From: Nipponacmea schrenckii
Lineage: Eukaryota; Mollusca; Gastropoda; Lottiidae
Reading direction: 5' to 3'
Length of the DNA stretch: 64,000 nt
NCBI GenBank assembly: GCA_030562195.1
Contig: CM060200.1
Location: forward strand, 6,696,001-6,760,000
The position numbers were made by a program, and so were the translations under genes. Position 1 is the stretch's first letter, and every line of letters begins with the position of its first letter. The notes below the pieces were generated by a model. The model was not told the DNA's origin. It worked only from the letters and a program-made list of their open reading frames with translations, and made no database searches. Below, in pieces: positions 25,901-37,000 of this stretch.

Positions 25901-27839
25901 GAAGTTAATATGTATGTAGTAAGTTTTTACTCGGCTTTTGAAATTTTTATTTTTGAATTAATTGTGTATATAAGTCTTCTGCAGTCGTTTAACATTAAGT
26001 TATTGGCCAAAGTTTCTAAATTGGTAAATCAATGGTTTATATGAATTGCGAACTTCTAAAGTTGATACGAGGAGGCTTCTGTTAGGGTTGAACTCTTTAA
26101 GGGCAGGACCCATCCAATTAAAGAGTACGACAACCCAGGGATAGCTTCTACCCTTGGCTCCCCAAATCGTCCAACTTGCAGTAAGTTACTAGTATGTCAC
26201 CGACAACTTGTCCCCCGAAGATGATTTAAGTTGTATATGGCTGAATTTAGTTTTTTAAGAAGTGTTTATCTGGTTTTTTTTTTAAGTCTACAAAGTACCA
26301 AACCAGCGAAAGGATAAGTGTATTAAGGATATGATTTTTTTCCCGCATTTTTCCATTTGATTAACTGTTTTCGAATTTTTATTAAGGATTGGATTATAAT
26401 TGTTTCTTTGAATATCCAGGCCGAAATGGAAGCCTAAAAGTTTGATCTTTGTTTTTATGTATGGTTAAAGCAGGTTTGGTACCTAGGCAAAATTATCAAA
26501 AAATTACCAACTAGAAAGTAAAAAATATACACATTTTTTCTTGTGGGAAAACGTGATGTATTGTTAATTTTTGGTACGATAGAGATTATATGTAGTATGT
26601 TATGTGTAATTATTATCTATAGGCCTATACCGATTTTGTCGGGATTCTACCGTTGAGCCTTTTTTGTATTGATCTTTTAAAAATGTTTAAACATATGAGA
26701 GAGGTTGATTTGTATATTTTAAGCTCCAAGGCAATTAACATTTGAAAGATCAAAAGAGAGAAAAAAATGTTTAACAATTGGTGGATCCAGATTTTGACGT
26801 GACATTCGTACCAGAACTCAGCGTAGTGCAGCTTAATTCCATGTACTTAGGACAATATGCATTAAGTATGCAATTTCCACCCGGTATTCTACCACTATTA
26901 CTAGAAAATCTTCAATATGGAATATATGAAAATACTCTACTGTCTGATATCTATTTTGAAATACCGTTACCTGAATTGGTTTTAAAAGAAAACCATTTTT
27001 TAGTCATCTTAATTCCTTACACATAGCATTTCGAGAAATGATTGTTTACTAATTTCTATCATATTCAGTTTTTCAAATGTCCGTTTCAGCTGTACCCCAA
27101 TCTAAAATAAATAGCTGTTGTTAGCAATTATAATAACATTTTTTTTTTTTTTGTTTTTTTTGTTAAATTTTAAATAGTTTGGAATCAATAAGCGCGGAGA
27201 GTGCAATAGTCATGGATACGTCTGAAAATATCAAACAATAATTTGAATGTTTAATCAGGAATTCAATATTGTTACACTTATTAGCCCTATCTAATGTAAG
27301 TTTATATTTTAGAAGACAATAGAAAAGTCTGTTAAATGGTGTTTACCTTTCTCTCTTTAGCTTTGTTATATTGATTTGGATATTGTTAATCTATTGATAT
27401 CATACATATCATCCTATCACCGGTGATCTTTTTTTTCATATTTCAGAATTTAAAAACTGTTTTATTTGTTGATGTGAAAAAATTACCTTTTTTTTAAACC
27501 TTTTGAGTTTTCAGACGTTTTGAAAGTTGTGTGGGATTTGAAAGATAGCTAAAGATTTAGTAGCAATTCAAAATGGTCCGATTGTAGACTTGAGATCGAT
27601 CGAGAGAATAACTTTTCCAAATATACAATAATCAGATAATCATATTGAAATCTGACCTAAGATTTTCTAGAATAAACAATGTTCGTCAAGGATTTTGAGA
27701 GGCCGCTTCAACAGTTCTCGTTGAAGGTATACATTTTGAGTCACAGAAATAATTTGTGCTAATTGCAAGAGATATTAGACCTTAATGCCTCATAAATTGA
27801 TAATGAAAAGGGGAGAGAATGTTAAGAAAACAGAATTAC
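25901..27839. other. Gene-free region
   Basis: No recognisable gene. An 82-codon frame at 26778-27026 reads smoothly but matches no family I know. Low-complexity T runs occur near 27138-27175. A slightly GC-richer patch at 26070-26220 shows no readable protein. Confidence 0.45.
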
Positions 27840-28190
27840 CTATACTGCAGAGAGAAGTATGGTGGAGGTTATACAAGAGGGGAGATGATGAGGGGGTTAC
27901 CACTGTGCAGGGGAGAGAAAGATGGAAGAGAGATGAAGGGAGAGTAAATAGATGGTGAGGGGGTTACCACTGTGCAGGGGAGAGAAAGATGGAAGAGACC
28001 ATGAAGTGCCTTAGTGGAAGGTGAGGGGGTTTCCACTGTGGAGAGAAATGACGAAGAGACTGAAGTAAAAATGAAGGGAGAGTTAATGGATGGTGAGGGG
28101 TTTGAACTTTGCAGTGGAGAGAAACATCGAAGAGACTTTGAAGTAGAGATGAAGGGAGAGTTAATGTAGGAAAGACTGGAGAAAAGAAGG
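27840..28190. repeat. Purine-rich degenerate tandem repeat
   Basis: The + strand is strongly biased to A and G and repeats a phrase of the type GATGGTGAGGGGGTTACCAC followed by a GGAGAGAAAGATGGAAGAGA block. I count about five degenerate copies spaced roughly 60-80 bp. Purine-rich sequence continues more loosely to about 28370. Such tracts can adopt triplex structure, but nothing here shows a function. Confidence 0.6.
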
Positions 28191-29035
28191 AAGGAAGAAT
28201 ACTACCATAGTGAACTTCAGTTAGTGTGGATTAGAAAGGTGCGGGTTAAGTTAAGATTTACGAAGACAAGTGGTTAAAAGAGACTGGAGGTAGAGCAGAC
28301 TAGAGTAGGGAGTAAATGAGAGGAGATGACAGATTTTCTTGGAGTCAAGGACGAAAAATAAACTGTGATGAAGTATTAGTTAAAGAGGGTGGGAATTAAG
28401 ACTGGAGGGTATTTAACTGAAGTAGATTGAGGTACAGTCGTAGATTTTTCAGAGGCATAAGAAGTTGGACCTGTGGTGTAATGATTATAAGAAGACCAAG
28501 AAAAGGGGGAGTCAGAGAAAAGTTTATCTTGCGAGTGTACAGGTTAGAGAAATGAGAGCGGCTAAAGGACATTCTATTGAGTTGAAAGGTACTTATTGTA
28601 CCTCCGTGCATCGCTTCGAATTACAGTACTCCGAAGACTTATAATGGAGTGACTCCTCCATACTCTTTCTAACAATCAGAATTGTTACAAAATATCGATT
28701 AAAAATGCTTTTAGAAAAGTATCCAAAAGTATCTACAGTGGTCCAGTGAAATTATAGAGAGTTCCTTCCCTTGAAACAAAACGTATTTAAAACGTTACGA
28801 CTAACGGTGGCTCATTTACGTCAATTATTATTTTTTATTTTGAAACTTTATTTTCCACCATGGTGAAAAGTGGGTGATAAGTCTGGTAGTTTTTGTTGGA
28901 AAAAATAATAATGTCGTATGCGAAACATTGTAACAATAGATACATATTATGTAAAATCAGTGTTTTATGGGGAGCGTAGCCTTTTTCCTTCTTTATTTCC
29001 AAAAAAAATTACAATTTTGATATTCCCATTTATTT
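28191..29035. other. Gene-free spacer
   Basis: This begins purine-rich and then returns to ordinary AT-rich DNA. No gene was recognised; the minus-strand frame at 28396-28611 is only the complement of the purine-rich tail. Confidence 0.5.
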
Positions 29036-29099
29036 GTTACCGTAGGGGTGTGTACAAAACGAAGACCCAAAGACCTAAGACCTAAGACCTAAAAAAGAA

Positions 29100-29844
29100 A
29101 GACCCCACCAGGTAAAAAACGAAGACCTAAAAAAGAAAGACCCCACCAAGTAAAAAACGAAGACCCTGTGAAAAAATCCAACAAGGCATAGGAATATTCC
29201 ATTGAAATTTTACTCGAAGGTTAAGCATGTCAATACGCCAATTTCCCCAGAAAATGAGCAAAATCCATCACCCCCTCCCTTCCCTACAGGGTGAAACATA
29301 AATACGGACGTAAAAAAGAAGGTATAAAAGGAAGACCCCACCAAGTAAAAAACGAAGACCCTGTGAAAAAATCCAACAAGGCATAGGAATATTCCATTGA
29401 AATTTTACTCGAAGGTTAAGCATGTCAATACGCCAGTTTCCCCAGAAAATGAGCAAAATCCATCACCCCCTCCCTTCCCTATAGGGTGAAACATAAATAC
29501 GGACCTAAAAAAGAAAGTATAAAAGGAAGACCCCACCAAGTAAAAGGAAGACCCCACCAGGTAAAAAACGAAGACCCTGTGAAAAAATCCGACAAGGCAT
29601 AGGAATATTCCATTGAAATTTTACTCGAAGGTTAAGCATGTCAATACGCCAATTTCCCCAGAAAATGAGCAAAATCCATCACCCCCTCCCTTCCCTACAG
29701 GGTGAAACATGAATACGGACGTAAAAAAGAAGGTATAAAAGGAAGACCCCACCAGGTAAAAAACGAAGACCCTGTGAAAAAATCCGACAAGGCATAGGAA
29801 TATTCCATTGAAATTTTACTCGAAGGTTAAGCATGTCAATACGT
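29100..29844 (-). repeat. Left arm of foldback element: ~4 units, reverse orientation
   Basis: The unit landmark GCATGTCAATACGCC recurs at about 29226, 29420, 29636 and 29831, spacing 194-216 bp. The larger step (29420 to 29636) contains a partial duplication of the GGAAGACCCCACCA segment. The arm stops abruptly after AATACG at 29844. Confidence 0.85.
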
Positions 29845-32800
29845 CGTTTTTTACCTGGTGGGGTCTTCCTTTTATACCTTCTGTTTTACGTCCGTATTTA
29901 TGTTTCACCGTGTAGGGAAGGGAGGGGGTGATGGATTTTGCTCATTTTCTGGGGAAATTGGCGTATTGACATGCTTAACCTTCGAGTAAAATTTCAATGG
30001 AATATTCCTATGCCTTGTTGGATTTTTTCACAGGGTCTTCGTTTTTTACTTGGTGGGGTCTTCATTTTATACCTTCTTTTTTACGTCCGTATTTATGTTT
30101 CACCCTGTAGGGAAGGGAGGGGGTGATAGATATAGCTCATTTTCTGGGGAAATTGGCGTATTGACATGCTTAACCTTCGAGTAAAATTTCAATGGAATAT
30201 TCCTATGCCTTGTTGGATTTTTTCACAGGGTCTTCGTTTTTTACCCGGTGGGGTCTTCCTTTTATACCTTCTTTTTTACGTCCGTATTTATGTTTCACCC
30301 TGTAGGGAAGGGAGGGGGTGATGGATTTTGCTCATTTTCTGGGGAAATTGGCGTATTGACATGCTTAAACTTCGAGTAAAATTTCAATGGAATATTCCTA
30401 TACCTTGTCGGATTTTTTCACAGGGTCTTCGTTTTTTACCTTGTGGGGTCTTCCTTTTATACCTTCTTTTTTACGTCCGTATTTATGTTTCACCCTGTAG
30501 GGAAGGGAGGGGGTGATGGATTTTGCTCATTTTCTGGGGAAATTGGCGTATTGACATGCTTAACCTTCGAGTAAAATTTCAATGGAATATTCCTATGCCT
30601 TGTCCGATTTTTTCACAGGGTCTTCGTTTTTTACCTGGTGGGGTCTTCCTTTTATACCTTCTTTTTTACGCCCGTATTTATGTTTCACCCTGTAGGGAAG
30701 GGAGGGGGTGATGGATTTTGCTCATTTTCTGGGAAAAATTGGCGTATTGACATGCTTAACCTTCGAGTAAAATTTCAATGGAATATTCCTATGCCTTGTC
30801 GGATTTTTTCACAGGGTCTTCGTTTTTTACCTGGTGGGGTCTTCCTTTTATACCTTCTTTTTTACGTCCGTATTTATTTTTCACCCTGTAGGGAAGGGAG
30901 GGGGTGATGGATTTTGCTCATTTTCTGGGGAAATTGGCGTATTGACATGCTTAACCTTCGAGTAAAATTTCAATGGAATATTCCTATGCCTTGTTGGATT
31001 TTTTCACAGGGTCTTCGTTTTTTACTTGGTGGGGTCTTCCTTTTATACCTTCTTTTTTACGTCCCGTCCGTATTTATGTTTCACCCTGTAGGGAAGGGAG
31101 GGGGTGATGGATTTTGCTCATTTTCTGGGGAAATTGGCGTATTGACATGCTTAACCTTCGAGTAAAATTTCAATGGAATATTCCTATGCCTTGTCGGATT
31201 TTTTCACAGGGTCTTCGTTTTTTACCTGGTGGGGTCTTCCTTTTATACCCTCTTTTTTACGTCCGTATTTATGTTTCACCCTGTAGGGAAGGGGGGGGGG
31301 GTGATGGATTTTGCTCATTTTCTGGGGAAATTGGCGTATTGACATGCTTAATCTTCGAGTAAAATTTCAATGGAATATTCCTATGCCTTGTCGGATTTTA
31401 TCACAGAGTCTTCGTTTTTTACCTGGTTGGGCCTTCCTTTTATACCTTCTTTTTTACGTCCGTATTTATGTTTCACCCTGTAGGGAGGGGAGGGTTGATG
31501 GATTTTGCTCATTTTCTGGGGAAATTGGCGTATTGACATGCTTAACCTTCGAGTAAAATTTCAATGGAATATTCCTATGCCTTGTTGGATTTTTTCACAG
31601 GGTCTTCGTTTTTTACTGGGTGGGGTCTTCCTTTTATACCTTCTTTTTTACGTCCGTATTTATGTTTCACCCTGTAGGGAAGGGAGGGGTGATGGATTTT
31701 GCTCATTTTCTGGGGAAATTGGCGTATTGACATGCTTAACCTTCGAGTAAAATTTCAATGGAATATTCCTATGTCTTGTCGGATTTTTTCACAGGGTCTT
31801 CGTTTTTACCTGGTGGGGTCTTCCTTTTATACCTTCTTTTTTACGTCCGTATTTATGTTTCATCCTGTAGGGAAGGGAGGGGGTGATGGATTTTGCTCAT
31901 TTTCTGGGGAAATTGGCGTATTGACATGCTTAACCTTCGAGTAAAATTTCAATGGAATATTCCTATGCCTTGTTGGATTTTTTCACAGGGTCTTCGTTTT
32001 TTACCTGGTGGGGTCTTCCTTTTATACCTTCTTTTTTACGTCCGTATTTATGTTTCACCCTGTAGGGAAGGGGGGGGGGTGATGGATTTTGCTCATTTTC
32101 TGGGGAAATTGGCGTATTGACATGCTTAACCTTCGAGTAAAATTTCAATGGAATATTCCTATGCCTTGTCGGATTTTATCACAGAGTCTTCGTTTTTTAC
32201 CTGGTGGGGCCTTCCTTTTATACCTTCTTTTTTAAGTCCGTATTTATGTTTCACCCTGTAGGGAAGGGAGGGGTGATGGATTTTGCTCATTTTCTGGGGA
32301 AATTGGCGTATTGACATGCTTAACCTTCGAGTAAAATTTCAATGGAATATTCCTATGCCTTGTCGGATTTTATCACAGGGTCTTCGTTTTTTTACCTGGT
32401 GGGGTCTTCCTTTTATACCTTCTTTTTTACGTCCGTATTTATGTTTCATCCTGTAGGGAAGGGAGGGGGTGATGGATTTTGCTCATTTTCTGGGGAAATT
32501 GGCGTATTGACATGCTTAACCTTCGAGTAAAATTTCAATGGAATATTCCTATGCCTTGTTGGATTTTTTCACAGGGTCTTCGTTTTTTACCTGGTGGGGT
32601 CTTCCTTTTATACCTTCTTTTTTACGTCCGTATTTATGTTTCACCCTGTAGGGAAGGGGGGGGGGGTGATGGATTTTGCTCATTTTCTGGGGAAATTGGC
32701 GTATTGACATGCTTAACCTTCGAGTAAAATTTCAATGGAATATTCCTATGCCTTGTCGGATTTTATCACAGAGTCTTCGTTTTTTACCTGGTGGGGCCTT

Positions 32801-33230
32801 CCTTTTATACCTTCTTTTTTAAGTCCGTATTTATGTTTCACCCTGTAGGGAAGGGAGGGGTGATGGATTTTGCTCATTTTCTGGGGAAATTGGCGTATTG
32901 ACATGCTTAACCTTCGAGTAAAATTTCAATGGAATATTCCTATGCCTTGTTGGATTTTTTAACAGGGTCTTCGTTTTTTACTTGGTGGGGTCTTCCTTTT
33001 ATACCTTCTTTTTAGGTCCGTATTTATGTTTCACCCTGTAGGGAAGGGAGGGGGTGATGGATTTTGCTCATTTTCTGGGGAAATTGGCGTATTGACATGC
33101 TTAACCTTCGAGTAAAATTTCAATGGAATATTCCTATCCCTTGTCGGATTTTTTCACAGGGTCTTCGTTTTTTACCTGGTGGGGACTTCCTATTTTAGTT
33201 CTTCGTTTTTAACCTGGTGGGGTCTTCCTT
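29845..33230 (+). repeat. Right arm of foldback element: ~17 tandem units
   Basis: The landmark GGCGTATTGACATGCTTAA recurs about 17 times from 29957 to 33085 with a spacing of 194-200 bp, most often 194 or 195. Copies differ mainly in the G run (GGGAGGGGG, up to 11 G) and single bases. Because 195 is divisible by three, one frame lacks stops in each unit, which yields a ladder of spurious 62-89-codon frames. The array starts at TCGTTTTTTACC with no loop separating it from the left arm. Confidence 0.88.
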
Positions 33231-33378
33231 TTTTAGGTCTTAGGTCTTTGGGTCTTCGTTTTGTACACACCCGTTACCGTAGGCCCAAAGCCGAAACAAG
33301 GTTTTCTGACAAATTAACTTTGTTCTGATTTTGTCATTTATAAAGAGTTACCTACCATCTATCATAGTTTTGAAAGCC

Positions 33379-33634
33379 CAGAGCCCCGTTCGATTTGCCA
33401 ACTTCTGCTTCTAGAAGACGTCTTCCATTCATTCGATTCAGTCTCTTAAGATTATTGAAGATCTTCTGACTCTTCCGAGAAATTGTTGGAAGAGACGGAA
33501 GAAAACATGGCGGACGATTTGTACAAGTGTGGGGTTTTCTTTCATTATGGTTACTTGCCCTCGTTCATTCGATTTGCCTCAATGGAAGAGTCTTCTCTTC
33601 TACTTCTGGAAGCAGTAAATCGAACGGAGCCCTG
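33379..33634. mobile_element. Small inverted-repeat element (MITE-like), 256 bp
   Basis: The left end CAGAGCCCCGTTCGATTTGC and the right end, inverted, CAGGGCTCCGTTCGATTTAC match at 17 of 20 bases. The match extends loosely through a CTTCTAGAAG / CTTCCAGAAG block. CAG...CTG ends suggest a hAT-like MITE, but the flanking 8 bp (TGAAAGCC and ACCACAGT) do not match, so no target duplication supports it. Its interior is non-coding. Confidence 0.5.
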
Positions 33635-33897
33635 ACCACAGTAAATTACTACTGATGTGTTTTATGGTAGATAAGCCTTCTTCGACATAATCATTCAGAC
33701 CGCAAATAACAAAAGATTAAAATTATCGAGACGACTACCTTTGAAAATGAAATCTATTAAAAATATAGATATCTACTGGGGTCTTGGCATAATTTGTATT
33801 GCTTGTAGCCCGATATAATCATAAGTAATCAAGTCCATTACGTTCCATTTAGTAATGAGAATGGTGAATTTTTCCGCATCATGGAAATGAATTTACC

Positions 33898-34029
33898 CAC
33901 GTGACTTATTGGTTGTAGCAATGGCGGTGACGCTCAAGTTGTTTGAAAAGAACGGGATATATTTACTTGAGAAATAGCTGGAAATCTCTTTGATAACTTT
34001 CTTCATTTTTACATGCAGTGTGGCATGAG
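33898..34029 (+). promoter_or_regulatory. Candidate promoter and non-coding first exon of the LRR gene
   Basis: CACGTGAC (33898-33905) is followed by an inverted CCAAT box (ATTGG, 33908-33912) and CAATGGCGG (from 33920), the last resembling a YY1-type initiator context. A donor-like GAG|GTAATG begins an intron at 34030. Coding exon 1 of the LRR gene starts with a few bases of leader after a CAG acceptor (49687), so an upstream non-coding exon must exist. This is the best candidate I see, 15.6 kb away. It is inference only. Confidence 0.3.
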
Positions 34030-37000
34030 GTAATGATTGAACTATTTGATTAATTTATTACTTTTATTTCATTTACAAATTTTGTTATTTTATTAAAAAC
34101 ACCACGCTGTCAGTTCTCTATACAGAAAACAGTCAACAATGTATAACACTTTAGTTCATAGTTATACTACTGTCGTTCACTGAAGTTTTTGTATGTTGAT
34201 ATGTTTTTTGTAACCATAGATGGAACTTTGATTATAGAAAAGAAATCACTGTGGTAGAATTTAGTTTTCAGTTCCCTAAACTTGACATCATTTAGTATTG
34301 AAAAAACAAACGATTGTATTTCAACTTTGTCAATGATTGGTATATTCCTAAGAATTTAAGTCAAATACGATCTAAAGTCACTCTCTTCAACCACATGTAT
34401 GTCATTTGAGAGGAAGGGCTTTGAAACAATTCGTCATTTTTTTCAATCAACAACCTGATAAATAAAAGTGACGGACTTGTTAGTGAAAAAATAATTTGGC
34501 CAGTTCTAGATCTACTGTATCAAGAAATTTTTTTTACAGATATCATGTAAAATGATATTTGTCAAAATGAAGTATTAACATGTAGACATCCCCTTATTAT
34601 CATAATAAAAGTTGACTTTCTCATTGTGGAGGTGGATCACAAAGTGGATTGTCAATATTAACATTACTAGCATGTCAAACACTGTACAGGTCAAATTTAC
34701 TTTTCTGGATACTTAGTGAGAAGTAAATTTACTTGGTGTTTAAACTAACTGTTAATTACCTTCTACATGGTGGTTTTATAGCTACATTTTCAACTACAAG
34801 CAGAATGTAAAATGAAGTACACGAGTTTAACAAGGAGACAAAATAAATAATATGATCCTATTCATCTCTTTATTTTGAATTCTATTTGCATACATTACAG
34901 AATCCTGTAAAAGGGTTTCAAAAGAAATTGAACTTTTGTCCGTCCTTATATGAATTATAGCAAGTATTAAGACTAAGTTTATTTTATTTAGGGTTCCTAT
35001 TATTCCAGAAAGTTTTTTTACCCATATATCTGACGTCTAATATTCTGAATAAATTGCAACAGAAAATGCTGTTTCGTTTAAAACATTGAAAAGGAAAATT
35101 AAGGAACACACACATTTCTGTTGGCACAATGGACTTTTCACTTTTTAAATGATAATGTGTTCAATGTTCCATTCAAAAGCATTCCATAAAAATGTTTGTA
35201 TAATGGAACAAACTAATAATTTTTAATCCTTTAAAAAGCAATAGATAACAGATCATTTCCATCTTTTATTTGACAAATTGTATTGCTTGACTTTCTTTAG
35301 ACACAGTCTTTTTAAGATTAACACTCTATTTTATCACTTGTACTTTTATCTTAAGTGATCTTGTATTATCATGCCATCAACTCTTTCTTTTATACTAAAA
35401 CAAGCTTTTACTTGAGCTGTGACTTGGTCATTTAACCATTACTAATGTATAGAAAATACTTGATATAATGTTGAACCATAAGAGTTCTTACATCACCTTG
35501 TTGACAAGGATTAGTAATTAAAGGTGTTTAACTTTAAGGTAGATTTGTTTAATGGTTTACGTTTCCTAATGTCTTCCTAGTAACTAGTCATACTTTATCT
35601 GTATATAGAGGAAGGAAAACCAACATGAAAGCTTGGACATGGAGTAAGGATTTTTATATGAAAAAAAAAAAAAATTGAAATTTCCAAAAATGATACGGTA
35701 TAAAATTTGTTTCATTGTTTTTCGATTTCTTCATGATGATGTTACAATGTTTTTCAAATTTGAGTATTTTCCATATATTGTATTATATAACCATTTTGAC
35801 CTCTTGCTTGGAACATATTGGTGAATTGTGATTTGTTTTATAGTTGCTATATAATTATGTGTTTTAATATCATAATGTGTTAGTTAATGTAAATCACAAT
35901 ATAATAAAGGTTAAAAAATAACATTGTTTCCCCTTAAAGTCTGATGTAATAAAATAAATTGAGAACAGTTATTAAAAACAGAATTATTTTGTAAAATTGT
36001 TAGAAATTTACTACATCAATTTATCTGATCAGTTAATACCAGTATACATCACCTTCATAATCAAAACCAACTGTTATCTTATCAACATGAATCTAATTAT
36101 TTTGCCTAATTAAACATACTCGTTAATAAGTAACACCTGATTAATTACAAGTTAATTATCAGGAAAGGTACAGGTAGAAAGAAAAGTTCAAGTTAAACAC
36201 ACCTGAGAGATCTTATACCTCAATATCTTACACAAAATAAACAACTATTATCCAGCCAGTGTGAGCTATCAATGTAAACTCTACTATACTTGAAATTGCT
36301 AGGCAAATGGTAGAGAGGTTCACACTGTCCTTTGAAGGTATACAAGTATTCTGATCTTTTCATTAGAACACTGGTAACCTCCATGTCAACCTACACAGAT
36401 GGCTTTTATAAATGTTAGTTTCTCTACTTTCTTACATGCACTTTTTCTTTTTTATAAAAAGTGAAGTTCATTGTGGTTATAAAGTAAACATTAGTTTTTC
36501 GAGATAACTTCTCAATGGCTATGAAAGTAGAATTTTCTATCTTATTTCTGTTCAGAACAATGCCAAACACTATATTTTGACAAGGTGTGGTTGTATACCA
36601 GTACTTATTTTAAAAAATTTAATTTTCATAAAACTTCTAGAATATTGTTTATACTGCAAATATATCTCTCACTCTGTGTGTATTAGAGCTGCAGTTAACT
36701 CCATTGATACCAGAATAATTTTTTTAATACCATGTCATTGTCACTCTGGTTAATTATCAATAATTAGCGTAATTTTTAACTAATTAACAAATAAGTTAAT
36801 TTGTAATACATATTTTGGAAAACGAAGCAATTCTGTGGTAATCCTAATTTCTGAATTCTAAAATTGTTATTTGTATCCTGTTATGTCAAATGGAAGTTGG
36901 TTGGAGTTTAGGACTTAAGTTTCTGTTAGTTACTATGGACATTATTCATATGAATAATTTTTTCATTGTCTGAAATGGATTGTCTATGAGATTTTCTATG

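Larger units (their letters stand above)
29046..33272. mobile_element. Foldback-type DNA transposon built of ~195-bp tandem units
   Basis: The element is 4227 bp. It begins GGGTGTGTACAAAACGAAG and ends with the exact complement (…GTTTTGTACACACCC at 33272). The terminal inverted repeat extends through an AGACCTA-type 7-bp repeat (three copies left, two right). It is flanked by the perfect 10-bp direct repeat GTTACCGTAG (29036-29045 and 33273-33282). The interior is a tandem array in two opposite orientations: about 4 units on the left arm and about 17 on the right. No transposase is encoded. Long inverted arms of tandem units match foldback elements. GGG...CCC ends with a 9-11-bp duplication would also suit a Mutator-like origin. 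The superfamily is unproven. Confidence 0.8.

Noticed and set aside
26778..27026. 82-codon frame with smooth amino-acid composition
   Set aside because: TTG start, no recognised family, no neighbouring exons; expected by chance in this much DNA.
29938..32727. A series of near-identical 62-89-codon open frames (MLIFWGNWRIDML...)
   Set aside because: They are the stop-free frame of the 195-bp unit, start at TTG, and shift wherever a unit is 194, 197 or 200 bp long. No sign of selection on the frame.
29046..33272. CRISPR-like regular repeats
   Set aside because: No unique spacers between repeats, and the unit is far too long; the DNA is animal. The same holds for the 27-, 38- and 40-bp arrays, which are head-to-tail.
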